DNA from: Elusimicrobiota bacterium
GTDB lineage: Bacteria; Elusimicrobiota; Elusimicrobia; UBA1565
Length of the DNA stretch: 64,000 nucleotides
Assembly (NCBI GenBank): GCA_016218495.1
Contig: JACRDU010000151.1
Span: 1-64,000 of the forward strand
Direction: 5' to 3'
How positions within the stretch are numbered: the stretch's first letter is position 1; every line of letters begins with the position of its first letter. This document shows positions 42,159 to 50,752 of this stretch, piece after piece. Both the position numbers and the translations under genes were made by a program. The notes below the pieces were generated by a model that saw nothing but the letters and a program-made list of their open reading frames with translations, was not told the origin of the DNA and did not search any database.

Positions 42159-43789
42159 CACATCTCCTGGGGGGCCGATACTCCGAGCAGGCCCAGGCCC
42201 TCGGCGATGACGGTCTGTACGCCCCGGCATAGGGCCAGGCGCGCCTTGGTGCGCGCGGCGTCCTCGGGGTCCAGCACCCGGCAGCGCTCGTAGAACTTGT
42301 GGTAGAGCCCTGAGAGCTCCATCAGGTACGTCGGGAGCGGGTGTGGGGACAGCTCCTTCTCGCAGGCTCTGAGCGTCTCGGGCAGCCAGGCCGCCTTGAC
42401 CAGGAGCGCACGCTCCTCGGTCTCGGTCAGGAGCGCCCAGTCGGGCTCGGCCTCCGAGGCCCCGGAGGCCCCCGCCTCGCGGAAGATCGAGGCGATGCGC
42501 GCGTGGACGTACTGCACGTAGAACACCGGGTTCTCGTTCGACTGCTTGCGCGCCAGCTCCACGTCGAAGTTCATGTGCGAGTTCGGGGAGCGCATCGCGA
42601 AGAAGAAGCGGCAGGCGTCGAGCCCGGCCAGCTCGACGAGCTCGCGCAGGGTGACGAACTCGCCGGCGCGCTTGGACATCTTCACCGCCTCCGAGCCGCG
42701 GAAGAGGTGGACGAGCTGGTGGACGATGGCGTGGAAGGCCTCGGGGGGGTGCCCCAGCGCGGACATCGCGGCCTTCATGCGCGGCACGTAGCCGTGGTGG
42801 TCGGCCCCCCAGATGTCGATGAGCTCGTCGGCGCCGCGCGAGAACTTGTCCTCGTGATAGGCGATGTCGGCCAGGAAGTAGGTCGGCCGGCCGTCGGCCC
42901 GGACCAGGACGCGGTCCTTGTCGTCGTCGCCCTCTTCGGCGGTCGAGCCCAGCCAGACGGCCCCCTCCTTCTCGTAGGCCTTGCCGAGGCGCTTGAGCTT
43001 CTGCAGGACCGCCTCGACCGCGCCGGCGGCGTGCAGCTCGGACTCCCGGTACCAGCGGTCGAAGCTCACGCCGTAGGCAGCCATGTCGGTCTTGTGCTGG
43101 GCCAGCATGGCCTCGATGGCGAAGCGGGAGAAGTCGGCGGGCGTCCACGAGGCGGCCGCGGGCGGCGCGGAGGCGGCGATGTCGGCGATGTAGCCGCCCT
43201 GATAGCCCTTCTCCGGCAGCGGGGTGTCCATGCCGCGGGCCTGGTCCCAGCGCGCCTTGACCGACAGGCCGAGCTTCTCGACCTGGTTGCCGGCGTCGTT
43301 GACGTAGTATTCGGTGGCGACGGAGTGGCCGCGCCGGCGCAGGATGCGCGCCAGGCTGTCCCCGAGGCCGGCGGCCCGGCTCGAGGCCAGGTGCACGGGA
43401 CCGGTCGGGTTCGCCGAGACGAACTCGAGCAGGATGCTGCGCCGCGCCGCCAGGGAACCACGGCCGGCCGTCCGGGAATCGGCGATGACCCCGGCCAGGT
43501 CGGCGCCCAGGGCGGGCGTCGAGAAGGTCAGGTTGACGAACCCGGGCGGGGCCGCCTCGGCCCCGACGACGCCGGGGAGGCCCTTGAGCTGGTTCGCCGC
43601 CTCGGCGGCCACCTCGAGGGGCTTCTTCCTGAGCAGCTTGGCCGCGGCCAGCGGCCAGGGCAGGGAGGCGTCGGCCAGCACATGCGGGGGCGCCGGGTTG
43701 AAGACGGCCGGGGGGGCGTCGATGCCGCGCTCCTTCCCCCAGGCCGCCAGCCGCTCCTGCGCGGCGGCGCGCAGGTGTTCGAGGATCAT
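42158..43789 (-). CDS. argS: Arginyl-tRNA synthetase
   Basis: This 543-residue class I synthetase charges tRNA-Arg. The first signature reads GPVHLASSRAAGLGDSLARIL, so the usual HIGH tetrad is replaced by HLAS. The second signature KMSKRAGEFVTL is intact. The N-terminal additional domain and the C-terminal DALR anticodon-binding domain (LYHKFYERCRVL) are complete. It lies between pilT and the TSUP gene with start/stop overlaps, an unusual operon for a synthetase. Confidence 0.95.
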   Translation of the reverse strand: MILEHLRAAAQERLAAWGKERGIDAPPAVFNPAPPHVLADASLPWPLAAAKLLRKKPLEVAAEAANQLKGLPGVVGAEAAPPGFVNLTFSTPALGADLAGVIADSRTAGRGSLAARRSILLEFVSANPTGPVHLASSRAAGLGDSLARILRRRGHSVATEYYVNDAGNQVEKLGLSVKARWDQARGMDTPLPEKGYQGGYIADIAASAPPAAASWTPADFSRFAIEAMLAQHKTDMAAYGVSFDRWYRESELHAAGAVEAVLQKLKRLGKAYEKEGAVWLGSTAEEGDDDKDRVLVRADGRPTYFLADIAYHEDKFSRGADELIDIWGADHHGYVPRMKAAMSALGHPPEAFHAIVHQLVHLFRGSEAVKMSKRAGEFVTLRELVELAGLDACRFFFAMRSPNSHMNFDVELARKQSNENPVFYVQYVHARIASIFREAGASGASEAEPDWALLTETEERALLVKAAWLPETLRACEKELSPHPLPTYLMELSGLYHKFYERCRVLDPEDAARTKARLALCRGVQTVIAEGLGLLGVSAPQEM

Positions 43790-44862
43790 TGTTGCGGGCG
43801 CCCCATGTTGATGAGGGCCTTGAGGCCCTCGGCGTCCCGGGACTTGGAGAGGGCGTCCTCCAGCGTCACCACGTTGGACTTGACCAGGAAGGCCAGGTGC
43901 TGGTCCATCGTGATCATGCCGAACTTGGCCCCGGCCTCGATGGCGCCGTAGAGCATGTGGGTCTTGCCTTCGCGGATGATGTTGCCGACCGCGGGCGTCC
44001 CCACCATCACCTCGCGGGAGGCCGCTCGGCCCTGCCCGTCCTTGCGGGGGAGGAGGACCTGGCTGACCACGGCCTGGAGCACGGTGGAGACCTGCACGCG
44101 CACCTGCTGCTGCTGGCTGGGCGGGAAGACGTCGATGATGCGGTCCACCGAGGTGGGGGCGTCCTGCGTGTGCAGCGTCCCGAAGCAGAGGTGCCCGGTC
44201 TCGGCGGCGGTGATGGCCAGCTGGATCGTCTCCAGGTCGCGCAGCTCGCCGATGAGGATGACGTCGGGGTTCTGGCGCAGGGCATGGCGCAGCCCTTCGG
44301 AGAAGGACTTGGTGGACTGGCCTACCTCGCGCTGGAGTATGAGCGACTGCTTGTCCTCGTAGACGAACTCGATGGGGTCCTCGATGGTGAGGATGGTGCG
44401 CCGTCGGTTGGCGTTGATGGTCTCGACGATGGCCGCCAGGGTGGTGGACTTGCCGGAGCCCGTGGGGCCGGTGACGAGGACCAGGCCGCGCGGGAGGTCG
44501 GCGAGCTTGACCACCGACGGCATCAGGCCGATCTCGGCCGGGGTGGGGATGTGGGAGGGGATGACGCGCAGGACGCAGCCGACGCCCTTGCGCTGCTGGT
44601 AGACGTTCACGCGGAAGCGCGAGACGTTCGGGACCTGGAGCGAGCAGTCGAGCTCCATGTCCGCCTCGAAGCGCGCCCGCTGGTCCTCGTAGAGGATGGA
44701 GTAGGTCAGGCGGCGCGACTCCTCCTCGCTCACGGCCGCGGCTCCGGGCAGGGGGAGCATCTCGCCCTTGACGCGGGCCATCGGGGGGCGGCCGGGGGCG
44801 ATGTGCAGGTCGCTGGCCCCCATCTGCACGGCGGTCTTGAGTATGTCGACGAGCTCAGCCAC
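43786..44862 (-). CDS. pilT: PilT-type retraction ATPase (first copy)
   Basis: This 358-residue ATPase drives pilus retraction (twitching). The N-terminal PAS-like domain starts AELVDILKTAVQMGASDLH, followed by Walker A GPTGSGKSTT, the Asp box and Walker B DVILIGELRDLET, and the His box TAAETGHLCFGTLHT. It lacks a zinc motif. It overlaps rsfS by 8 bp and argS by ATGA. A second PilT lies two genes upstream. Confidence 0.94.
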   Translation of the reverse strand: MAELVDILKTAVQMGASDLHIAPGRPPMARVKGEMLPLPGAAAVSEEESRRLTYSILYEDQRARFEADMELDCSLQVPNVSRFRVNVYQQRKGVGCVLRVIPSHIPTPAEIGLMPSVVKLADLPRGLVLVTGPTGSGKSTTLAAIVETINANRRRTILTIEDPIEFVYEDKQSLILQREVGQSTKSFSEGLRHALRQNPDVILIGELRDLETIQLAITAAETGHLCFGTLHTQDAPTSVDRIIDVFPPSQQQQVRVQVSTVLQAVVSQVLLPRKDGQGRAASREVMVGTPAVGNIIREGKTHMLYGAIEAGAKFGMITMDQHLAFLVKSNVVTLEDALSKSRDAEGLKALINMGRPQQ

Positions 44863-45235
44863 CCTTCTCCTCCCAGCGGACCTTCTTGGCCCCGGCGAAG
44901 ACGCTGTCGAGCCGGTAGTGCTCCCGGGCCTCGGGGTGCATCAGGTGGACCAGGAGCCCGCCGTAGTCGAGCACGCGCCAGCGCGACGACAGGCGTCCGT
45001 CGCGGTGCCCCGGCAGGTGCCCCTCGTCCTTGAGGAGCTTCTTGATGTTGTCCTCGACGGCCTCGATGTGGGGCGCCGAGGTGCAGGAGGCGATGAGGAC
45101 GTAGTCCGCCACGCCGCTGACGGGCCGGACGTGCAGCAGGGTCAGGGATTCGGCCTTCTTGTCGGAGGCGGCCTGGGCCGCGAGGAGGGCGAGGCGCTTG
45201 TAGAGCCGGCCTTGGGACTGCGCTGTCACGGCCAT
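44855..45235 (-). CDS. rsfS: Ribosomal silencing factor RsfS
   Basis: This 126-residue protein binds ribosomal protein L14 and keeps the large subunit from joining the small one in starvation. The hallmark ADYVLIASCTSAPHIEAVED, then YGGLLVHLMHPEAREHYRL, are clear. In many genomes it follows nadD-yqeK. Here nadD-yqeK is in the same operon but separated by three genes. ATG 45235 shares its A with the upstream stop. Confidence 0.95.
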   Translation of the reverse strand: MAVTAQSQGRLYKRLALLAAQAASDKKAESLTLLHVRPVSGVADYVLIASCTSAPHIEAVEDNIKKLLKDEGHLPGHRDGRLSSRWRVLDYGGLLVHLMHPEAREHYRLDSVFAGAKKVRWEEKGG

Positions 45236-46143
45236 CAGTACGGTCCCGACTGGGTGTTCTTCTTGAGGCGCGCCCGCATGTCGTCCTCCGCCCGAAATGA
45301 GATGTTCTCGAGCGCCGAGGCGATCAGGCGGGCCGAGGTGGTCAGCGTACGGGCGATCTCGTTCTTCTCCTCCTTGTCGATGCCCGTCGAACGGTGGAAG
45401 ACGATCGAGCCGTGCGGCCGCTTCTTGCCCGGAAATACGACCTGGTAGGTGGAGTCGCCCAGCCAGGAGTTCTGCGCCGCCGCGGGGTCGACGGCCAGCT
45501 TCGTCAGCGCCGCCTTGAAGTCCCCTTCGGTGTCGACCAGGTCCATCTCGTCGTTGAACACGTTGTAGAGGTAGGCGCCCGACACCCATTCCCCCTCCAG
45601 GTACTGCATGATGCGGGGCATGGCCTTGTCGAACATGGTCGTCGCGTTCGTGAAGGGCTCGAGCAGCAGGTGCGAGAGGTCGAAGAGCAGGGTCAGTTCG
45701 TTGGAGGAGCGGCGCAGGCGCCCGGAGAGCGTCTGCACCAGGCGCGAGAAGAAGCCCATCGCCAGCTGGGGGTTGGCCGAAAGCCAGCGGTTGAGGTCGT
45801 CGCGGGTGAGCTCGAAGAGCGTGGAGGCGCCTGAGGCGATGGCGCTGGCCGAGCGCGGCGCCGAGGCCTCGATCAGCGCCATCTCGCCGAAGCAGTCCCC
45901 CGGGCCGAGGACGGCCAGCTCCTTGTACGAGGAGCCGCCCTCCGAGCGCAGGTGCTTGGCGATTCGCACATGGCCGTCGGTGATGAAGAACAGGCTCGAG
46001 CCCGTCGAGCCCTCCTCGAAGACGGGCTGGGCGTCGCTGAACTCGCGCGGGGCCAGGAACTCGCCGAGCTGGGCCAGCTGGTCGTCGGGGATGCCGGCCA
46101 GGAGCTTGAGCGACTTGAGCAGCGTCAGTTTGTCGGCGGCCAT
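45235..46143 (-). CDS. Cyclic nucleotide-binding protein with C-terminal sensor-like domain
   Basis: This 302-residue protein has residues 10-130 as a cNMP-binding domain (GDCFGEMALIEASAPRSASA, with the Arg that binds the phosphate). A helical linker (FFSRLVQTLSGRLRRSSNEL) and a GAF-like C-terminal region follow. It has no DNA-binding helix-turn-helix. It sits between the two pilT genes, so it may link a cyclic nucleotide signal to pilus retraction; this is inference. Confidence 0.82.
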   Translation of the reverse strand: MAADKLTLLKSLKLLAGIPDDQLAQLGEFLAPREFSDAQPVFEEGSTGSSLFFITDGHVRIAKHLRSEGGSSYKELAVLGPGDCFGEMALIEASAPRSASAIASGASTLFELTRDDLNRWLSANPQLAMGFFSRLVQTLSGRLRRSSNELTLLFDLSHLLLEPFTNATTMFDKAMPRIMQYLEGEWVSGAYLYNVFNDEMDLVDTEGDFKAALTKLAVDPAAAQNSWLGDSTYQVVFPGKKRPHGSIVFHRSTGIDKEEKNEIARTLTTSARLIASALENISFRAEDDMRARLKKNTQSGPY

Positions 46144-46147
46144 GGCC

Positions 46148-47236
46148 TCACCCCATCGCCTGAGCGCTCTTGCCGGCCTTGCGGCCGGTCAGCTGCTCGA
46201 GGGTCGCCAGATTGTGGCAGCGCTTGGCCGCCTCGTCCATGTCGATGAGCCCCTGCTTGACGAGGGCCCCCAGCGCCTGGTCCATCGACTGCATGCCGAA
46301 CTTCGCGCCGGTGTCGACGGCGCCGTAGATCATGTGGGTCTTGCCCTCGCGGACCAGGTTCGAGATGGCGGGCGTCATCACCATGATCTCGCGCGCCGCC
46401 ACGCGGCCCTGTCCGTCGAGGCGCGGGATCAGGATCTGGCTGACGACCCCCTGCAGCGCCACGGCCAGCTGAACGCGGATCTGGGTCTGCTGGTGGGGCG
46501 GGAACACGTCGATGATGCGGTCGATGGTCGAGGGGGCGTCCTTGGTGTGCAGGGTCCCGAAGCAGAGGTGCCCGGTCTCGGCGGCGGTGATGGCCAAGCC
46601 GATGGTCTCCAGGTCGCGCATCTCGCCGATCAGGATGACGTCGGGGTCCTGGCGCAGGGCGCCCTTGAGGGCGTTCGCGAAGCTCTTGGTGTTCTGGCCG
46701 ACCTCGCGCTGGCGGACGACCGACATCTTCGAGTCGTAGACGAACTCGATGGGGTCCTCGATGGTGAGGATGTGGTGCGCCATCGAGGAGTTGATCAGCT
46801 CGACCACGGCGGCCAGGGTCGTGGACTTCCCGGACCCGGTGGGCCCGGTGACGAGGACCAGCCCGCGCGGCAGCTTCGAGAAGCCGACGATGGCCGGGGT
46901 CAGGCGCAGCTGCTCGGGGGTGGGGATCTTCGACGAGATGACGCGCATCACGGCCTCGACCCCGTTCTTCTGGACGAGGACGTTCACGCGGAAGCGCGCG
47001 AAGCCCGTCACCGCGAAGGAGCAGTCCAGCTCCCAGTTGTCCTCGAAGCGGGCGCGCTGCTCCTCGTAGAGGATGGAATAGATCAGGCGCTTGGATTCGT
47101 CCGCGCTCAGCGGGGGGAACCCGGGGATCTCCTGGATATGCCCGTCCACGCGGCACATGGGGGGCTTCCCGATGACGAGGTGGATGTCGCTCGCCCCGGA
47201 GCCGACGGCGGTCTTCAAGATCTCTACGAGTTCCAT
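46148..47236 (-). CDS. PilT/PilU-type retraction ATPase (second copy)
   Basis: This 362-residue protein has the same architecture as the other PilT, beginning MELVEILKTAVGSGASDIHL. It has Walker A GPTGSGKSTT, DVILIGEMRDLETIG and the His box AAETGHLCFGTLHTKDAP. Two retraction ATPases (PilT and PilU) are known in several twitching bacteria, where PilU depends on PilT. Which copy corresponds to which cannot be decided here. ATG 47236 shares its A with the upstream stop. Confidence 0.92.
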   Translation of the reverse strand: MELVEILKTAVGSGASDIHLVIGKPPMCRVDGHIQEIPGFPPLSADESKRLIYSILYEEQRARFEDNWELDCSFAVTGFARFRVNVLVQKNGVEAVMRVISSKIPTPEQLRLTPAIVGFSKLPRGLVLVTGPTGSGKSTTLAAVVELINSSMAHHILTIEDPIEFVYDSKMSVVRQREVGQNTKSFANALKGALRQDPDVILIGEMRDLETIGLAITAAETGHLCFGTLHTKDAPSTIDRIIDVFPPHQQTQIRVQLAVALQGVVSQILIPRLDGQGRVAAREIMVMTPAISNLVREGKTHMIYGAVDTGAKFGMQSMDQALGALVKQGLIDMDEAAKRCHNLATLEQLTGRKAGKSAQAMG

Positions 47237-48207
47237 CAGTCCTCCCCAGTGCCCGCGCCGTGCAGATGCGCGCAGGCCTCCCAATCCCGTCCCACGGCGA
47301 TCGACGCCATCGTCAAGGGCGCCGCCTCGAGGTCCGTCACGACCTCGGCCCTGCGGCAGCCCAGCGCCGCCAGCGCGGCGCGGGCCGCATCCGGCCGCCC
47401 CACGCGGTCCACGGCCGCGGTCTCGGCCTGGTCGGACGGCGCGTTGCCGAAGTGGACGACGTCGAAGCCTGCCAATCTTAATAATTTCGTCGCCTTGAGG
47501 GCGACCCCGGGGAGCGCGCCGGAGTTGAGCACCTCCAGCGTGGTCACCCCGCGCGCGTCCCCCTTCCCCGTCCCCTCGAAGAGCCAGGACGTGAAGTCCC
47601 GCTCGAGTTCGGGGGCCGGCCAGCGTGCCGCGCTCAGGCCCTGGGGCGGCAGGGCGCGCAGCGCCCGCAGGAGCGACGCGGTCTCCCAGGCCGACAGGGT
47701 GGAACGGCTGCGCGCGCCGCGCAGCGGGGCCTTTACCCAGAGCAGGGGGTCGGCGGCGGCGGCGGCCAGCCGCCGCCGGGCCTCTCCGGGCGAAGCGGGC
47801 CTCGCGGCGGGCCCGAGCGTCAAGGACGCCGAGAAGAGCGGGTCGGGCGAGGCTTCCGGCCAGCCGGCGGCCGCGCGCACGGCCGCGGCGGCGTCCGCCA
47901 GCATGCGCAGGTCGGCCTCCTGCGGGGGGGCCCCGCCCTGCAGCGCGGCGGCGTAGGCGTCGGCCAGGGTGGGCGGCTTCGCCCCCGCCGGCGCCGGGGC
48001 GCGGGTGCCCGGAGGCAGCAGGGCGAGGCGCAGCGCGCGCCGGTGCGGGTCATGGACCAGCAGGTAGACGGCGGGCGGGATGACGGCGGGTTGTCCTTCG
48101 TAGCGCAGCGCGCTCAGGGCCCAGAGGGGACGCCGCGCGCGCAGGGCCGTCGCCGCCCCGGAGCGGGCGTCGAGGCCGGCCGCGGCCGCGCAAAGGACGA
48201 GCAGCAC
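47236..48207 (-). CDS. Exported protein with LytR C-terminal (LytR_C) domain
   Basis: The protein has about 323 residues from GTG 48207. A CTG at 48228 would overlap the nadD-yqeK stop as CTGA and give a better basic signal start. After the hydrophobic signal comes a Pro/Ala-rich region, then the LytR_C domain (about residues 230-320): TTLEVLNSGALPGVALKAT, LLRLAGFDVVHFGNA and a terminal IAVGRDW. The catalytic LCP domain is absent. It follows nadD-yqeK, as LytR-type genes often do. Confidence 0.78.
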   Translation of the reverse strand: MLLVLCAAAAGLDARSGAATALRARRPLWALSALRYEGQPAVIPPAVYLLVHDPHRRALRLALLPPGTRAPAPAGAKPPTLADAYAAALQGGAPPQEADLRMLADAAAAVRAAAGWPEASPDPLFSASLTLGPAARPASPGEARRRLAAAAADPLLWVKAPLRGARSRSTLSAWETASLLRALRALPPQGLSAARWPAPELERDFTSWLFEGTGKGDARGVTTLEVLNSGALPGVALKATKLLRLAGFDVVHFGNAPSDQAETAAVDRVGRPDAARAALAALGCRRAEVVTDLEAAPLTMASIAVGRDWEACAHLHGAGTGED

Positions 48208-48224
48208 GGCGGCGGCCAGGCGGT

Positions 48225-49373
48225 TCAGGCATCCCCCAGGGAGGCGTTCCAGGCCGCGGCCGCCCCGGGGTGCAGCCAGGCGTCCTCCCGGAGCACGAAC
48301 TGCAGCTTCACGCGCAGCGCCTCGCGGTAGGCCGCGTCCAGGCCGCGCGAGGCGGCGCGGCGGATGCGAGCGACGCCGGCGAAGGCGCGGTCGTGGGAGC
48401 AGGCGTCGGCGGCGTAGAGCAGGCGGTCGAGGGGGCTCATCGCGGCGTCGGCCAGGGTGTGCTTGCGCACCGCCGAGAGCACGGCGGGGTCGTCGACCCC
48501 GTAGACCCGCCAGGCGCGGTCCTCCGAGATGTGCGCGTGGAGCAAGAGCGGGGCGCGCCGGGCCGTCTCGCGCAGCGCGCCGACGCGCAGGCGCCGGCGC
48601 CTCGCGTAGGCCGCCATCGCCTCCGGGCGGAGCGCCCTTCCGCAGTCATGGAGCAGGCCGGCCAGCGCGGCGCGCTCCGCGTCCAGGCCGTGGCGGACCG
48701 CCAGCCGGACCGCCGTCCGGGCGACCGCCAGGGTATGGGCGAAGCGTTCCGGGGAGAGCTCCCGGGCCAGCCTGCCGCGCAGCGTGCTCCCGTAAAGGAG
48801 GCGCGAGCGGATCAGCCCCAGCGTCCCCGGCGCGGCCTCCGGCGGCTCCAGGCCGCAGAGCAGCTCGGCGCGCAGCCGCGTGGAGGAGACGTCGGGGAAG
48901 GTGCCCGGGAGGAGTTCGAGCGCCGGCAGGCCGCGGCCGGGCCGCGGCACGGGGGCGCCCGGGCGCCGGCCGACGAGGAACCGGCAGAGCCGGGCCACCT
49001 CGGCGGGACGCCGCCACTTCGGCAAGGCGTCCCAGGAGTCGGCTCCGGCGAGGAATAGCAGGTCGTCTAACGGGCGCAGGCGGCGCAGGCGGCGCAGGCT
49101 CTCGAAGGTGTAGCAGACCCTCCCCCGGCGCAGCTCCCAGGGGTCGAGGATGACGCGCCGGGCCAGGGCCGGGCCGAGCCCGGTGAGCGCGGCGCGGGTC
49201 AGCGCCAGGCGGTCGGCGGCGGAGGCGGACGGGAGGCCCTTGAGCGGGGAGCGCCAGGCGGGCTGGACGACGGCGCGCGCGCGCGGCCGCCGGCGCAGGG
49301 CGGCGGCCAGCAGCGCCAGATGGGCGCGGTGCGGCGGGTCGAAGGAGCCCCCGAAGACGATGGTTTCGGCCAT
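48225..49373 (-). CDS. nadD: NadD-YqeK fusion: nicotinate-nucleotide adenylyltransferase plus HD-domain hydrolase
   Basis: The protein has 382 residues. The first half (about 1-195) is nicotinate-mononucleotide adenylyltransferase, with GGSFDPPHRAHL at 8-19 and the SSTRLRAEL motif near 165. It makes deamido-NAD from NaMN and ATP. The second half (from about 200) is a YqeK-type HD domain with FAHTLAVARTA and GLLHDCGR, which hydrolyses diadenosine tetraphosphate. These are usually separate neighbouring genes. It is the first gene of the eight-gene operon down to 41796. Confidence 0.93.
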   Translation of the reverse strand: MAETIVFGGSFDPPHRAHLALLAAALRRRPRARAVVQPAWRSPLKGLPSASAADRLALTRAALTGLGPALARRVILDPWELRRGRVCYTFESLRRLRRLRPLDDLLFLAGADSWDALPKWRRPAEVARLCRFLVGRRPGAPVPRPGRGLPALELLPGTFPDVSSTRLRAELLCGLEPPEAAPGTLGLIRSRLLYGSTLRGRLARELSPERFAHTLAVARTAVRLAVRHGLDAERAALAGLLHDCGRALRPEAMAAYARRRRLRVGALRETARRAPLLLHAHISEDRAWRVYGVDDPAVLSAVRKHTLADAAMSPLDRLLYAADACSHDRAFAGVARIRRAASRGLDAAYREALRVKLQFVLREDAWLHPGAAAAWNASLGDA

Positions 49374-49382
49374 GGCCGCCTG

Positions 49383-49394
49383 ATTATATATGAT
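49383..49394. promoter_or_regulatory. Back-to-back -10 boxes
   Basis: TATAAT on the minus strand (49383-49388) and TATGAT on the plus strand (49389-49394) abut. Each is 9 nt from its own ATG (49373 and 49404). -35 boxes are not obvious. Confidence 0.45.
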
Positions 49395-49403
49395 GCCCCG
49401 ACC

Positions 49404-50588
49404 ATGAGCCTGCGCGCGAAAGCCTTTCGGGGCCTCCGCTACGATTTCAAGCGCACCCCGTTGAGCTCGGCGGTCTGTCCTCCTTATGACGTCATCCGCG
49501 GGCCGCTCGACTCCTGCCTGCGCCGCGGGCGGACCAACGCCGTCCATGTCGAGCTGCCGCGCGGCGCGGACCCCTATCGTTCGGCCGCCTCCCTGTTCGC
49601 GCGCTGGCGGCGGACGGGGGTCCTGGTGGCGGACGCGGCCCCCGCCTACTACGTGGTGGAGCAGGAGTACTCCGTCCGGGGCCGCCGCATGCGCCGCACG
49701 GGCGTGCTGGCCGCCCTCGGCCTCGACCGAGGAACGGCGTCCCGCGTCCTGGCCCACGAGCGCACCCTCTCCAAGCACAAGAAGGACCGCCAGCGCCTGA
49801 TTCGGGCCGTGCAAGCCAACACCAGCCCCATCTTCGGGGTCTTCGCGGACCGCCGCGGGACGCTGGCGCGCATCCTCGCCGCCTCCAAGCGGGCGAAGCC
49901 GCTGGCCCGGGGACGGGACTCCGGCGGCCTGGGCCTGCGCCTGTGGCGCGTCGACGACCCGCGCGTCACCGCCGAGGTCGAAAGGCTCCTATCGAAGGAG
50001 ACGCTGCTGATAGCCGACGGGCACCACCGCTATGCGGTCGGCCGCGCGCATTGGGAGTCGACGCATCGCGAGGGCAGCGCGCGCCTGCTGGCCTTCCTGG
50101 TCTCCGAGCGGGACCCGGGCCTGGTCGTGCTGCCGACCCACCGCGTGGTGGAAGGGACCTTCGCCTTGCGCCGGACCCTGGCGCGGACCTGCCGCGTCAG
50201 GCCGGTCTGGGACCTGCGGGCGCTCGAGGCGGCCCTGGCCCGCCAGGCGTCGCCCTACGCGCTGGGCCTGGTCGACGGGGCCGCGACGGCATTGCTGACC
50301 CCCGCCGCCGGCGACCGCGGGGTGCGCAGCCGCTTCGGCACCGACTGGCTGGCGCGCAAGGTCCTGGCCGGCGTGGACCCGCACGACATCTCCTACTTCC
50401 ACGACGCCCGGGAGGCTTCCGCCGAGGCGCGCCGGACGGGCCGCATCGCCCTCATCCTCAAGGACTTCTCGGTCGCGGACATCCGCCGGGCCGTGTCGCG
50501 CGCCGGTCTGCTCCCGCAGAAATCCACCTACTTCTACCCCAAAATCCCCACCGGCCTCGTCTTCCGCCCCTTCGACCTCGACCCTTAG
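49404..50588 (+). CDS. DUF1015 family protein
   Basis: This 394-residue protein belongs to the widespread DUF1015 family. Typical features are the N-terminus FRGLRYDFKR...VCPPYDVI, the central ALGLDRGTASRVLAHERTLS region, the metal-binding-like IADGHHRYAVG near residue 205, and the C-terminus PQKSTYFYPKIPTGLVFRPF. Its biochemical role is unknown. It is divergent from nadD. Confidence 0.93.
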   Translation: MSLRAKAFRGLRYDFKRTPLSSAVCPPYDVIRGPLDSCLRRGRTNAVHVELPRGADPYRSAASLFARWRRTGVLVADAAPAYYVVEQEYSVRGRRMRRTGVLAALGLDRGTASRVLAHERTLSKHKKDRQRLIRAVQANTSPIFGVFADRRGTLARILAASKRAKPLARGRDSGGLGLRLWRVDDPRVTAEVERLLSKETLLIADGHHRYAVGRAHWESTHREGSARLLAFLVSERDPGLVVLPTHRVVEGTFALRRTLARTCRVRPVWDLRALEAALARQASPYALGLVDGAATALLTPAAGDRGVRSRFGTDWLARKVLAGVDPHDISYFHDAREASAEARRTGRIALILKDFSVADIRRAVSRAGLLPQKSTYFYPKIPTGLVFRPFDLDP

Positions 50589-50590
50589 TT

Positions 50591-50750
50591 AGGGTCAGAC
50601 CCTCACTAGCCACACTTTTGGCGCTAGAGTCCTAGTGTTTTATTGATTATTTTATTCCTCTCAATTCAGCGGTTGCCGCGTTGGCGCAAAAAATGGCGAG
50701 CCCCCGACGGGGGGGCTCGCCATAAGTGCGGTCTGTGAGGGTCTGACCCT
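50591..50750. repeat. 160-bp element bounded by perfect 16-bp inverted repeats
   Basis: AGGGTCAGACCCTCAC (50591-50606) is repeated inverted as GTGAGGGTCTGACCCT (50735-50750). The termini themselves contain the palindrome AGGGTCAGACCCT or its inverse. The interior is AT-rich and contains a terminator hairpin. It fills the whole gap between two convergent genes. GGGTCAGACCC-type ends are familiar from elements mobilised by REP-associated tyrosine transposases, so a MITE-like origin is plausible. No transposase lies in the window. Confidence 0.65.
50687..50723 (-). terminator. Intrinsic terminator of the receiver gene
   Basis: On the minus strand ATGGCGAGCCCCC (complement of 50711-50723) pairs with GGGGGCTCGCCAT (complement of 50693-50705). 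A T6 run (complement of 50687-50692) follows. It is the proper end for the gene at 51115-50753. Confidence 0.8.
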
Positions 50751-50752
50751 GG

